From contig NZ_CP083692.1 of the NCBI RefSeq assembly GCF_020096995.1, positions 372,001-436,000 of the forward strand: a stretch of 64,000 nt of DNA, written 5' to 3'. Positions within the stretch are counted from its first letter, which is position 1. Each line of letters starts with the position of its first letter. The notes beneath the pieces are model-generated. The model saw only the letters and a list, made by a program, of their open reading frames with translations. It did not search any database and was not told the DNA's origin. The position numbers and the translations under genes are program-made. Of this stretch, positions 9,236 through 17,821 are shown piece after piece. This DNA is from Leucobacter sp. Psy1. GTDB lineage: Bacteria > Actinomycetota > Actinomycetes > Actinomycetales > Microbacteriaceae.

Positions 9236-9769
9236 ATGCGGTCGCCGCGCTCGCCGCAGCGGCCGATGGCGTTCACCGGTGCCGAGTTCCTCCGCGGCGG
9301 TGTCTGGGCCATCGGCATCTTCATCGTGGCGCTGCCGTGGGTCACGTTCATCGGTTCGTCCAGTTTCGCGGGTGAGAGCGCTACGCCCGGCAGGACCGAG
9401 TTTGCCATCGTGCCATACGTCATGCTGCTCGCCGGTGCGATCGCAGGGTTCGTGTACGTCACCTATGGGAGTGCGCTCGCCTATCTGCTCGGACGCGCGC
9501 TTCGAAGCACACGTCGTCGTTCAGTTCATCGTGTCTGCTTCGCTGCGCTCGGGTTGCTCATCGGCTACGTCACCCTGATGCTCACGGACCTCGCGGGGAT
9601 CACGATGGTGTCCGGGAGCGCGGGGGCGGGGGCCCCGAGCATGCTGTCCGCGCTCATCTCGGTGGCCGCGGGTGCCTCGGTGCTCGCCGGCTGGGAGATC
9701 ACGAGCGCGAAGGCGCTGCGCGCAGATGCGTGGATGCTCCGAGACCGTGACGCGTCAACGGAGACCTGA
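9236..9769 (+). CDS. Hypothetical four-helix membrane protein
   Basis: A 177-residue protein with four strongly hydrophobic segments: GGVWAIGIFIVALPWVTFIG, a long one containing YVMLLAGAIAGFVYVTYG, AALGLLIGYVTLMLTDLAG and LISVAAGASVLAGWEI. I recognise no family. It begins a few bases after the stop of the phosphotransferase gene and is probably cotranscribed. The exact start is uncertain: GTG 9233, ATG 9236 or ATG 9266 are all possible, and none has a clear ribosome site. It converges with the 9854 gene, leaving 84 bp in which I see no terminator. Confidence 0.65.
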   Translation: MRSPRSPQRPMAFTGAEFLRGGVWAIGIFIVALPWVTFIGSSSFAGESATPGRTEFAIVPYVMLLAGAIAGFVYVTYGSALAYLLGRALRSTRRRSVHRVCFAALGLLIGYVTLMLTDLAGITMVSGSAGAGAPSMLSALISVAAGASVLAGWEITSAKALRADAWMLRDRDASTET

Positions 9770-9853
9770 CTTGGGGTGGATGCGTGACGTCGCCACGGCG
9801 CTCAACTGCCGGATGGTCGTCGAGCCGTCGGGCTGGGGCGGGTCGGTCAGCGG

Positions 9854-11572
9854 TTAGTCCTGTCCTGCCGCGAAGGTGAAGCCCTGTGCGCGATGCCGCT
9901 CCTCGGCGCGTGCGAGATCCTCTTTCGCGGTGCGCACGAAGACGTCCGCGTAGCCGTCGGCGGGAAGATCCCCGAGATAGTGGCGGCGCATTTCTCGACG
10001 CATATCAGCGAGAGGATCGTTGCCGAGCATCGCGGCCAGCTGCTCATCCCAGACCGTCTCGTCGGTACCGGGGAAGATGTATGCGGACCGTGCGAGCGGA
10101 AGCTCCCGAATCAGCTCCTCAGGTGAAGAGGCGCCCGTCATCAGTCCCAACGGCTTCCCCGAGTACAGGTAGTCCGACACCACACTCGAGACGTCGGCAA
10201 GCATCGCATCGCTGATGTTGAAGCAGTCGTTCACCGTCATCTCTGTCTCCGCGGCGAACCCGAACAGGTGACCGGTATCGCTACTCTCATTATCCGCGCG
10301 GAGCCGGTCGTGGATGCGATCGATGGCGGCCGAGAGCGCCCCATCCTGGCGGCTGTACGGGTGCGGACGGAAAACGATTCGAGATCCGCGCTCGATCAGC
10401 CTGTCGAGGAGGGGCTCGATCATGAGCAGCGAGCTGTAGGTCGAATCGTTGAAGTACCCGCGCCAGGTCGGCGCGTAAAGCACCGTCGGACGGTCTTTCT
10501 CGCCGATGGGAGAGTCATCACGGATGACGTCCTCGACCTGCGGCCTGCCGACGATGGCGAACTTGTCCTCTGGGATTCTCACGTTGTTGTCCGCATAGCG
10601 GTCGATCCCTGCCTGCCCGGCGACGTAAATGCGGTCGTACATAGCGGTGACCGGGTTGTAGCTCGAGGCTTTCTCGCTGTCTCCGTGGAGGAGCTGGATG
10701 TGCGTGAGATGGTTGTATCGCACCATATGCGCATTGCGGTCGGCATTGTTCACGTAGAACACCGTCGAGACGGTGGCAGGCAGGATATTGTCGATCGAAC
10801 TGAGCGTCCGCGCGAAGACGATCGGGTGGTTGGGAACTGCTGCGATCGCCTCGGGAAGACTCCCGGCATTGCGGACCACCACGATGAAGCGCTCTCCCAG
10901 ACGCTCGAGGAACGGGAGCCACATCTTGATCTGGTAGGCGCTGTTGACCGGCGCGACCCAGTACAGGATGAACGTGGGATCGTAGCTCTCGAGACGACTC
11001 TGCAACTCTGCGAACAAGCGGTCGCCGGCCCGACGCCGGCGGAGGGCCTGAATGAGCGCGACGAGTGCGATGATCGCCACGGCAGCGGCGCACACGGCCA
11101 GCGCCACGCCGTGGAGTTGGGCGACCGCAAACGCCATCAGCAGGGCAGGAAGCGCGAGCAGCGTGAGCATCAGTGCCGTGAGCGTCCTGGGGTGGGGCTG
11201 GGGGAGGTCCGCGCCCGGGAGGTTGATCACGTCGAAGGGGAGGCTGCGTGAGATTTCGAGGATTCCACGCGAGAACCTGATGAGGAACACCGTCACGCTC
11301 AACGCCAACCATGCGAAGAGCGCGCCGTTCGCATCGCCGTAGATGAGGGGACCTGCGATACCGAAGGTGAACGAGATGCGTGTCGCCACCTGCGTTACGG
11401 CGTGATTGCGCCAACGCCGGTACCTGATCTCCCTGATCTGACGGACGAGAAGGAGGCCGTACCCGAGTACCCAGACGGCGAGCCCTGTCCACAGGAACCC
11501 TGCCAGGAGGGCGACGCTCCCGAGCACCGCTGACAGCGCGATGACGGCTCCGGGAACTTTAGTGCGGAGCAT
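9854..11572 (-). CDS. Membrane-anchored CDP-glycerol/ribitol glycerophosphotransferase
   Basis: A 572-residue protein with an N-terminal membrane part of about 200 residues (at least four hydrophobic stretches, such as VIALSAVLGSVALLAGFLW and LTLLALPALLMAFAVAQ) and a C-terminal phosphotransferase domain. The domain shows ILYWVAPVNSAYQIKMWLPF, IQLLHGDSEK (about 292), VLYAPTWRGYF (about 370), IVFRPHPYS and MLADVSSVVSDYLYSGKP (about 455). The DVSSV motif replaces DYSS. The ATG at 11572 follows AGAGGA at 5-bp spacing; upstream in-frame sequence belongs to the SDR gene. It is third in the operon 12995 to 9854 behind the CDP-ribitol synthesis pair, so ribitol-phosphate is the likely unit (inference). 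Confidence 0.85.
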   Translation of the reverse strand: MLRTKVPGAVIALSAVLGSVALLAGFLWTGLAVWVLGYGLLLVRQIREIRYRRWRNHAVTQVATRISFTFGIAGPLIYGDANGALFAWLALSVTVFLIRFSRGILEISRSLPFDVINLPGADLPQPHPRTLTALMLTLLALPALLMAFAVAQLHGVALAVCAAAVAIIALVALIQALRRRRAGDRLFAELQSRLESYDPTFILYWVAPVNSAYQIKMWLPFLERLGERFIVVVRNAGSLPEAIAAVPNHPIVFARTLSSIDNILPATVSTVFYVNNADRNAHMVRYNHLTHIQLLHGDSEKASSYNPVTAMYDRIYVAGQAGIDRYADNNVRIPEDKFAIVGRPQVEDVIRDDSPIGEKDRPTVLYAPTWRGYFNDSTYSSLLMIEPLLDRLIERGSRIVFRPHPYSRQDGALSAAIDRIHDRLRADNESSDTGHLFGFAAETEMTVNDCFNISDAMLADVSSVVSDYLYSGKPLGLMTGASSPEELIRELPLARSAYIFPGTDETVWDEQLAAMLGNDPLADMRREMRRHYLGDLPADGYADVFVRTAKEDLARAEERHRAQGFTFAAGQD

Positions 11573-11607
11573 GCTGGTCCTCTCCGAATGGAACGGTCGC
11601 GAGCGGC

Positions 11608-12315
11608 CTACTGTCGGACAACGAGGTTCTCCGAGTCGATGTACTGGCCGACCGGAGACGCGAGCATGCCGATCACTTCCGCAACGCTGTCCGGCTGCAT
11701 GATCGTCGCCGGATCCTCGTCGGGAGCGAGGACCTTTCGGAGGTCGGTCGCTGTCCGTCCAGGAGAAATGCTGACGACCCGAGTGCCGAAGATCGCGAGT
11801 TCTTCGCGCAGGACGTCGCTCATGTTGATGAGGGCGGCCTTCGACGCCGAGTACGTGAGCCACCCGGAACGTCCCTTGATGCCAGCGGTCGACGCGATGT
11901 TCACGATGAGGTCGAAACTGTTCCCCTGATGGAGGAGGTCCTGGATCAGCGTGAATGGGCCGTACAGGTTCACTGACATGGTGCGTTCGAAGTCCTCGAA
12001 CTCGATCTGGTGTACCGGAACGGGGTTCGTGTAGCCCGCATTGTTCACGAGTATGTCGATATTGCCGACGCGCTCGCCGAGAGGCTTGAGCGCCTCCTGG
12101 AGTGCACTGCGATCTCCGACGTCGACGGTGAGGTCGACCACCTGCTTGCCGAGCTGCTCGGCTTCTGAGCGCAACTCTTCGAGGGTCGCTTCGTACGCCG
12201 AGGACGGCCGTGCCGCTACGACGATGGTAGAGACCTCGGGACTCTGCAGGAGCCGCTTCGCAGTTTCGCGGCCGATGCCGCGCGAAGCCCCGGTGATCAG
12301 CGCAGTCTTGCTCAT
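11608..12315 (-). CDS. SDR oxidoreductase, likely ribulose-5-phosphate reductase of CDP-ribitol synthesis
   Basis: A 235-residue classical SDR: TGASRGIG (cofactor loop, residues 8-15), VNNAG, IASTAG (catalytic Ser) and YSASK (catalytic Tyr/Lys). The tail SPGRTATDLRK recalls the reductase domain of bifunctional CDP-ribitol synthases (Acs1/Bcs1 of Haemophilus), which are an IspD-like domain followed by an SDR domain. Here the same two parts are separate genes in the same order, with a 4-bp ATGA overlap. The predicted reaction is D-ribulose 5-phosphate to D-ribitol 5-phosphate with NADPH. A general SDR with another substrate is the alternative. Confidence 0.85.
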   Translation of the reverse strand: MSKTALITGASRGIGRETAKRLLQSPEVSTIVVAARPSSAYEATLEELRSEAEQLGKQVVDLTVDVGDRSALQEALKPLGERVGNIDILVNNAGYTNPVPVHQIEFEDFERTMSVNLYGPFTLIQDLLHQGNSFDLIVNIASTAGIKGRSGWLTYSASKAALINMSDVLREELAIFGTRVVSISPGRTATDLRKVLAPDEDPATIMQPDSVAEVIGMLASPVGQYIDSENLVVRQ

Positions 12316-12995
12316 TCTTCCTCCTCGCCGTCGTGCATGAGGAACGCCGCGAGACGGACGTCCACCGGGGTGGTCACCTTCAGATTGATGTCGGATCCGT
12401 CGACGAAGTGAACCGGATACCCCTGCGTGGCGACGAGCGTCGCGTCCTCGGTAAACGTCTCGTGTCGTTCGGCCGCTGCCGCGTGAGCGGTGGCGAGGTC
12501 ATCCTTAGCGAACTTCTGCGGAAGCTGAACGTTGCGCAGTCTGCTCCGATCGAGAGAGCCCGTCACGGTGTGCGCCTCGGGGTCGACCGGGGCGACCGTG
12601 AATGGGATGGGGTGCATCAGCGAGACGTTGCGGTGCTCGGAGTCGATCAGGCGCCGGAAGTCCTGAGCACTCGCCAGCGGTCGAGCCGCCTCGTGGACGA
12701 GGACCTGCTCGTACGTTGCGTGCGGCACGAGTGCCGCAACGGACTCGTGCCGAGTTGCTCCGGCCTCGACGTAGGTCACCGGAGTCTCGATCGCGTAGTC
12801 GGCGACGAGCTTCTGGACGGCATCGAGCTGACCAGCGGGAAAGTTCATCACGATCTCGGCGATCTCCGGGATCCGGTCAGCGACCGTAAGGGGGTAGACC
12901 AACAGTGGAATCCCCTTCACCTTCAAGAACTGCTTGGGTTGCCCAGCACCGACGCGGCTACCGATGCCGCCGTTGAGCAGGAGGAGGGAATACAT
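12312..12995 (-). CDS. IspD/TarI-family cytidylyltransferase, likely D-ribitol-5-phosphate cytidylyltransferase
   Basis: A 227-residue nucleotidyltransferase that would make CDP-ribitol from CTP and ribitol 5-phosphate. The motifs are LLLNGGIGSRVGAGQPKQF (nucleotide binding), TRHESV, VHEAARPL, RNVQLPQKF and TEDATLV with INLKVTTPVD. All are positions conserved between IspD and TarI. Its place in front of an SDR and among CDP-polyol phosphotransferases favours TarI over IspD of the MEP pathway, since ispD normally sits with ispF. The start ATG 12995 is chosen because the domain begins there; upstream in-frame residues look non-coding. AAAGGTG lies 13 bases upstream. Confidence 0.85.
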   Translation of the reverse strand: MYSLLLLNGGIGSRVGAGQPKQFLKVKGIPLLVYPLTVADRIPEIAEIVMNFPAGQLDAVQKLVADYAIETPVTYVEAGATRHESVAALVPHATYEQVLVHEAARPLASAQDFRRLIDSEHRNVSLMHPIPFTVAPVDPEAHTVTGSLDRSRLRNVQLPQKFAKDDLATAHAAAAERHETFTEDATLVATQGYPVHFVDGSDINLKVTTPVDVRLAAFLMHDGEEEE

Positions 12996-13037
12996 GCGAG
13001 AAGTTACACCTTTGGTTTGCTTATCGGACCTCTGTGA

Positions 13038-13067
13038 ACAGTAACCAAAGTGCAGGACAACGATCAA
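13038..13067 (-). promoter_or_regulatory. Candidate promoter for the 12995-9854 operon
   Basis: On the minus strand TTGATC (13062-13067) is followed after 18 bp by TACTGT (13038-13043), about 40 bp upstream of the cytidylyltransferase ATG. The match to a sigma-70-type promoter is moderate. The 200-bp divergent gap (12996-13195) is the most AT-rich stretch nearby. Confidence 0.35.
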
Positions 13068-13153
13068 TCGAGATACGCAATTGTGATCGACTGGTGATTA
13101 TTTCTCAGTACGGGCAAATCACGTCCTCCTCAGCGGAGTGGAGCTAACCTAAA

Positions 13154-13185
13154 GGTCGTAAACCGTTCATCCCCTATTTACGACC
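13154..13185. promoter_or_regulatory. 9-bp perfect inverted repeat upstream of the two-domain phosphotransferase gene
   Basis: GGTCGTAAA (13154-13162) and TTTACGACC (13177-13185) are separated by 14 bases and end 10 bases before the proposed start. A TAACCT that could serve as a -10 box lies at 13145-13150. The repeat could be an operator or a leader hairpin. Confidence 0.55.
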
Positions 13186-13195
13186 GGATTCCTCA

Positions 13196-16100
13196 TTGCC
13201 ACGACTCAATAGAGCCATCGGACGCTTCTCGATCGCGCGGGAGCGTCGCAACCAGGTCAGACGGAGTGTGCGGGCAGGAGTATCTCCTTCGGCGGCTGCG
13301 CGTGTGAGCGGCAACCAGTTCGAACTCGAACAAGAATTCAGTGAAGCGTTTCCGATCGGACTCGTCGTGGGGTGGCGGGATCGCGTGCTCGGGCGCTTCG
13401 ATGTCGAATCGAGAATCGGGGAGAACGGCTCACAGCGTGCATGTGCGAGCGTCTCGCTGACCGAGATCGAGGAGATGTATCGGACGGCGCGACGACATCT
13501 CGCTGCTGACGCTGAAGCGGAAGCCGCACGAACGGGCGACGAAGTGGACGATGCCGTTGAGTTCCCCACCCTCATTCTGCAGATCGCTTGGGTGTTCGGA
13601 CCCTCGAGCTCAGCGGCGGACTCATCGTATCTCCGCGGCTACATCCATGACGGGTGGATCGTCCCGGCGAAGCGCGCCAGCGCGATCATCAGAGCGGCCG
13701 GAGGGTCTGAGGATCTCTGCGACTGGATCTGCTGGGCGGGCAATTCTGCTGAACTCTCCCTCTCCGAGAATCACCGGCTTCCGAGCGAGGTAGGTGTCGC
13801 TGAAATTCGGGGAAATCGCTTCAACAGCTTGATTTTCGCGGTGGGGGAGCCGGAGGCGACGCGAGTCGCCGCCTACGCCGATTCAATCGATGTGCAGAGT
13901 AGTCGTATCACCGTTGCGGGTCGCATCGGTGTGCTGACCGGCGGTATCGACGCAGCCGAGTTCGTCTGGAAGGCGCATGCAACGGGGAGCGAGTTCCTCG
14001 GCCCCGCCACTCTCCAGCTCGATGAGATGTGGACTCTGCACGACGCCGGCCGCAAGACTTACCTGTTTACGGCAGAGGTCGTCTTCGATCCTGCCCGGTG
14101 GGACGAGCTGGTGCTTCGCGATAACTTCGACGCCTACTTGCGTCTCCGGGATTCGCGGTCCGGTGAGCAGATCGATGCACGACTGACGCGTGTCCCGTTC
14201 CTCGCACGACTGTTCCACACCGAGTCGACGGCGCAGTCCGCGGGTGGAGTGCTGACGATCCTGCCGTACTTCACGTTCAAAGCGAAAGCGCTCTCCGCTC
14301 GAGTCGAGTATTTCCCCACAGAGATCTCGCCACTGCTCGATCCTTCAGGCGCGATGGCGCGGAGGGCGAAGCGCGTCAGACAGCGCGACAGACCGATTTG
14401 GATCATCGGAGAACTCCCGTATAAGGCTCAAGACAACGGGATGCATTTTTACCGTTGGATGCGCGAGCACCATCCTGAGATCGATGCCTACTATGTTCTG
14501 CAGAAGGACTCACCCGAGCGCAAGAATCTCGGGTACTTTGACCACGTCATCGAGCATGGCTCTCGTGAACACTTCGAACTCGCGCTTGCCGCCGATAAGT
14601 TCGTGGGCACTCACCACGTCGACTATCTGTATCCGACGCAGAACCCTGATTACGTCAAGCACTTGCGCGGCACGAGAGTCTTCCTGCAGCACGGCGTGAT
14701 GGGCACGAAGTGGATGGTGCCGAACTACGGCAAGGACGTTCCTGGGTTCGCTACCGATCTCTTCATCACGTCTTCGGAGTACGAGAAGAGCTATATCGTC
14801 TCGGACTTCGGCTACGACGAAGACGAGGTCGTCGTCACCGGGCTCCCACGGTTCGACCGGTTGCTTGCTCCGGGATCCTCTGCCGAGCCCGGGACGGTTC
14901 TGGTGATGCCGACCTGGCGGGACTGGCTTCGCTCTGCAGAGGACTTCACCGACACCGAGTATTTCAAGCGCTGGCACGGTCTCCTCACCTCTGAGGCGTT
15001 CACTCGTGTGCTGCAGCAGCGCGGGCTCACGGTGACGTTGTGCCTGCACCCCAATATGCAGCGATACAGTCATCTGTTCGAGGGTGCTCACGTACGGGTT
15101 GTGTACCAGGGCGAAGAGGACGTGCAGTCGCTGATGATGCGCAGCGCATGCATGATCACCGACTACTCGTCGGTCGGGTTCGACTTCAGCTTCCAAGAGC
15201 GACCGGTGATCTACTTCCAGTTCGACCGCACCCGCTTCATCGGCAAGTACGGGTCGCATATCAATCTCGACGCCGAGCTTCCCGGCTACGTCTGTTTCGG
15301 TGAACTCCAAGTCACGGCCCGTCTGGATGAACTCGCCGCCGCGGGCTTCGTCCAGCCAGAAGCGCTTCGCGATCGTTCTCACAAGTTCCTCGCACATCGC
15401 GATACCGATCACAGCCGCCGCGTGTACGAAGCGATCTCCGCGACCTCCGTCTCCCGGCGGCACTACACGCGCCCGGGGCTCGTCGAAGCGCGCTCCGTCG
15501 CATTCAAATGGTATCGGCGAAGTGGCCTCTACTATCCCTCCATGAAAGCGATGTATCGAGTCGTGAGCCGTCTGCCGCGGAAACGGGGTCTGGTCGTTTT
15601 CGAGTCGCACGTCGGGAAGCAGTACAGCGACTCGCCGAGATACATTTACGAAGAGCTCTCTCGGCGCTCGCCCGATTCGCCTAAAGTCTGGGTGCTCGAC
15701 AGGCCCCACCGCTTCTCTGATCCCGGTACGTCAGCGGTCACGAGGCTGTCCCCCGGCTACTTCTGGAATCTCGCCCGCGCTGAAACGTGGGTGTTCAACC
15801 AGAACGCGCCGCACTATCTGCAGCGTCCCCCGAAGACCACATACATTCAGACCTGGCACGGCACCCCGTTGAAAAAGATGCAGCATGATCTCGCACAGGT
15901 CTTCGGCCGTGACGAGGGCTATCTGGATCGCGTGACAGCGGCGACTGAGCAATGGACGCATCTGCTGTCACCGAGCGCGTATGCCACTGCGGCGTTCCGC
16001 TCCGCTTTTCGCTATGACGGAACCGTCGTCGAGCTCGGGTACCCACGGAACGATCCGCTGGTTTCCGCCGATCGAGATGCGCGGGCGGCCGAGATTCGGC

Positions 16101-16669
16101 GGGCGATGCTCATTTCCGAAGAGCAGCGCGTCGTGCTCTACGCTCCGACGTTCCGAGACGATCAGTTCAGTACACGCGGGCGCTTCACCTTCGATCTTCC
16201 GATGGACTTCGATCGCTTCGTGCAGTCGACTCCCGACGACACCATCCTGCTCCTCCGCTTGCACACCCTGATCTCTCGAGGGATCGAGATCCCGCAGGAG
16301 CTGCAGGGTCGTATTCGCGATGTCTCGGCGTACGACGAGATCCAGGATCTGCTCCTCATCTCGGATGTTCTGGTGACCGACTACTCGTCAGTCTTCTTCG
16401 ACGCGGCGGTGCTCGAGCGTCCGATCGTCTTCTACGCATACGATCTCGAGCAGTATCGAGACCGTTTGAGGGGGTTCTACCTCGATTACGAATCGGAAGT
16501 GCCCGGCCCCGTGGTGACCTCGGAGCAGGCGCTGTGGGAATCGGTCTCAGATGCCCTCGAGGGGGCGATCGATCGGCAGGCGAGGCAGGAGTTCGTGCGG
16601 CGTTTCAACCCCGCTGATGACGGAAGCGCGTCCGCTCGAGTGGTGGAGCGTCTCATCCTCGGTCAGTGA
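13196..16669 (+). CDS. Two-domain CDP-glycerol/ribitol phosphotransferase (polymerase)
   Basis: A 1157-residue protein with two complete TagF-like catalytic domains. Residues 1 to about 380 form a region of no known function, rich in predicted beta structure. Domain 1 (about 398-750) has IWIIGELPYKAQDNG, VFLQHGVMGTKW, VLVMPTWRDW, LCLHPNMQRY and ITDYSSVGFDFSFQERP. Domain 2 (about 795-1150) has GLVVFESHVGKQYSDSPRY, YIQTWHGTPLKKM, VVLYAPTFRDDQF and VTDYSSVFFDAAVLERP. Two active sites suggest a chain polymerase or alternating-linkage enzyme. The TTG at 13196 is the farthest start in frame with no clear ribosome site, so the N-terminus is uncertain. It is divergent from the CDP-ribitol operon. Confidence 0.9.
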   Translation: MPRLNRAIGRFSIARERRNQVRRSVRAGVSPSAAARVSGNQFELEQEFSEAFPIGLVVGWRDRVLGRFDVESRIGENGSQRACASVSLTEIEEMYRTARRHLAADAEAEAARTGDEVDDAVEFPTLILQIAWVFGPSSSAADSSYLRGYIHDGWIVPAKRASAIIRAAGGSEDLCDWICWAGNSAELSLSENHRLPSEVGVAEIRGNRFNSLIFAVGEPEATRVAAYADSIDVQSSRITVAGRIGVLTGGIDAAEFVWKAHATGSEFLGPATLQLDEMWTLHDAGRKTYLFTAEVVFDPARWDELVLRDNFDAYLRLRDSRSGEQIDARLTRVPFLARLFHTESTAQSAGGVLTILPYFTFKAKALSARVEYFPTEISPLLDPSGAMARRAKRVRQRDRPIWIIGELPYKAQDNGMHFYRWMREHHPEIDAYYVLQKDSPERKNLGYFDHVIEHGSREHFELALAADKFVGTHHVDYLYPTQNPDYVKHLRGTRVFLQHGVMGTKWMVPNYGKDVPGFATDLFITSSEYEKSYIVSDFGYDEDEVVVTGLPRFDRLLAPGSSAEPGTVLVMPTWRDWLRSAEDFTDTEYFKRWHGLLTSEAFTRVLQQRGLTVTLCLHPNMQRYSHLFEGAHVRVVYQGEEDVQSLMMRSACMITDYSSVGFDFSFQERPVIYFQFDRTRFIGKYGSHINLDAELPGYVCFGELQVTARLDELAAAGFVQPEALRDRSHKFLAHRDTDHSRRVYEAISATSVSRRHYTRPGLVEARSVAFKWYRRSGLYYPSMKAMYRVVSRLPRKRGLVVFESHVGKQYSDSPRYIYEELSRRSPDSPKVWVLDRPHRFSDPGTSAVTRLSPGYFWNLARAETWVFNQNAPHYLQRPPKTTYIQTWHGTPLKKMQHDLAQVFGRDEGYLDRVTAATEQWTHLLSPSAYATAAFRSAFRYDGTVVELGYPRNDPLVSADRDARAAEIRRAMLISEEQRVVLYAPTFRDDQFSTRGRFTFDLPMDFDRFVQSTPDDTILLLRLHTLISRGIEIPQELQGRIRDVSAYDEIQDLLLISDVLVTDYSSVFFDAAVLERPIVFYAYDLEQYRDRLRGFYLDYESEVPGPVVTSEQALWESVSDALEGAIDRQARQEFVRRFNPADDGSASARVVERLILGQ

Positions 16670-16672
16670 CGA

Positions 16673-17821
16673 TTAGGCCGCGTCATCTCGGACCGCTCCG
16701 GGAGCGAAACTCATCCCGTTGTCGATCGTGTACGTCGCCAGACCGTTGCTGAACGGCATGGTTCTCGGCTCGTCCTCGGCGATGTCTCCCGCTGTTGCGC
16801 CTGCGATGAAACCCCAGTCTCCGCCGGGGCCTCCGCGCTTCCGATACGCGGCGAGAAAAATGCCGCGCGTGAGACCGAGGGTGACCGGATCGCCGCTCTC
16901 ATCGGTGTAGGAGGTGATCACGCCCTTCTCAAACTCTTGATAGGTGCCGCCTCCATTCTCCGTGATTTCGATCTGCTGGCCCGTGGGCTCACCATATCGA
17001 GCAGGCTTCTGGAAGTAGACTTCGCCGATCGCGCCAGGCACCTCGAACGGGAGGTCAGGGCTTTTCGGCGGATTCAGAGCGAGCACGGCTTCGTCGATCG
17101 GGCCGTCGAAGACGACGCGTCCCTTCTCCAGCACGATTCCGCGATCGCAGAGCTTCTTGAGCTGACCGGCGGCGTGACTGACGATGAACATCGTCTTGCC
17201 CTGCTCGCGAAGCTCGAGCATGCGCTGCTCGCACTTCAGCCGGAACTGCGCGTCGCCGACGGAGAGCACCTCGTCGACGAGCAGCGTCTCGAACTCGGTG
17301 TGCACGGCGACCGAGAATCCGAGCCGCGCGTACATGCCAGACGAGTAGCGTTTCACTTCGGTGTCGATGAAGTCGCCGATCTCGGAGAACTCGAGGATCT
17401 GGTGAAAACGGTCCTCGGTCTCCTCCTTGCTCATGCCGAGAATCGCGGCATTGAGGTAGACGTTCTCGCGCCCGGTGAGGTCAGGGTGGAATCCGGCGCC
17501 GACTTCGATGAGGCCGGCGGTGCGACCACGGGTGCGCACCCAGCCGGAGTCGGGCCGGAGAACTCCGGACAGGAGTTTCAGCGTCGTCGACTTACCTGAA
17601 CCGTTGCGGCCCATGAGCGCCACCGACTGACCGCGGGGCACCTCGAAGGAGACCTCGTCCACAGCGTTGAAATGCGTCGAGAGCTCCTTGCGCTTCAGGG
17701 AGGCGATGAACGTCTCCTTGAATGACTGGGTGTGGTTGATCTTGAAGCTTTTGCACACGTCGTGGAATACGATCGCGGGCTTCTCCTCCGGATCGATCAC
17801 GGCACTAGAGTCGCTGGGCAA
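16673..17821 (-). CDS. ABC exporter ATPase (TagH/Wzt type) with LGFP-like C-terminal region
   Basis: A 382-residue ATPase that powers export of an undecaprenyl-linked wall polymer with the permease encoded just upstream. It has Walker A GRNGSGKST, the Wzt/TagH-type phrase LIEVGAGFHPDLTGRENVYLN, the signature YSSGMYARLGFSVA, Walker B TLLVDEVLSVGD and the switch VSHA. From about residue 265 the tail is not a usual Wzt sugar-binding domain but reads GGGTYQEFEKGVIT... TRGIFLAAYRKRGGPGGDWGF, which resembles LGFP repeats. The start is TTG 17821: GGAGGG lies five bases upstream. It overlaps the permease gene by 17 bp. Confidence 0.92.
   Translation of the reverse strand: MPSDSSAVIDPEEKPAIVFHDVCKSFKINHTQSFKETFIASLKRKELSTHFNAVDEVSFEVPRGQSVALMGRNGSGKSTTLKLLSGVLRPDSGWVRTRGRTAGLIEVGAGFHPDLTGRENVYLNAAILGMSKEETEDRFHQILEFSEIGDFIDTEVKRYSSGMYARLGFSVAVHTEFETLLVDEVLSVGDAQFRLKCEQRMLELREQGKTMFIVSHAAGQLKKLCDRGIVLEKGRVVFDGPIDEAVLALNPPKSPDLPFEVPGAIGEVYFQKPARYGEPTGQQIEITENGGGTYQEFEKGVITSYTDESGDPVTLGLTRGIFLAAYRKRGGPGGDWGFIAGATAGDIAEDEPRTMPFSNGLATYTIDNGMSFAPGAVRDDAA

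Noticed and set aside
7525-9462. Long minus-strand open frame opposite the phosphotransferase gene
   Set aside because: It is the antisense shadow of a well-supported gene; its translation is Arg/Pro/Gly-rich with no motifs.
10268-11251. Plus-strand open frame over the membrane phosphotransferase gene
   Set aside because: Antisense to a gene with clear catalytic motifs and membrane helices; no ribosome site or motif.
12312-12995. ispD of the MEP isoprenoid pathway
   Set aside because: No ispF is adjacent, and the gene overlaps an SDR gene in a CDP-polyol setting; the IspD role remains a minor alternative.
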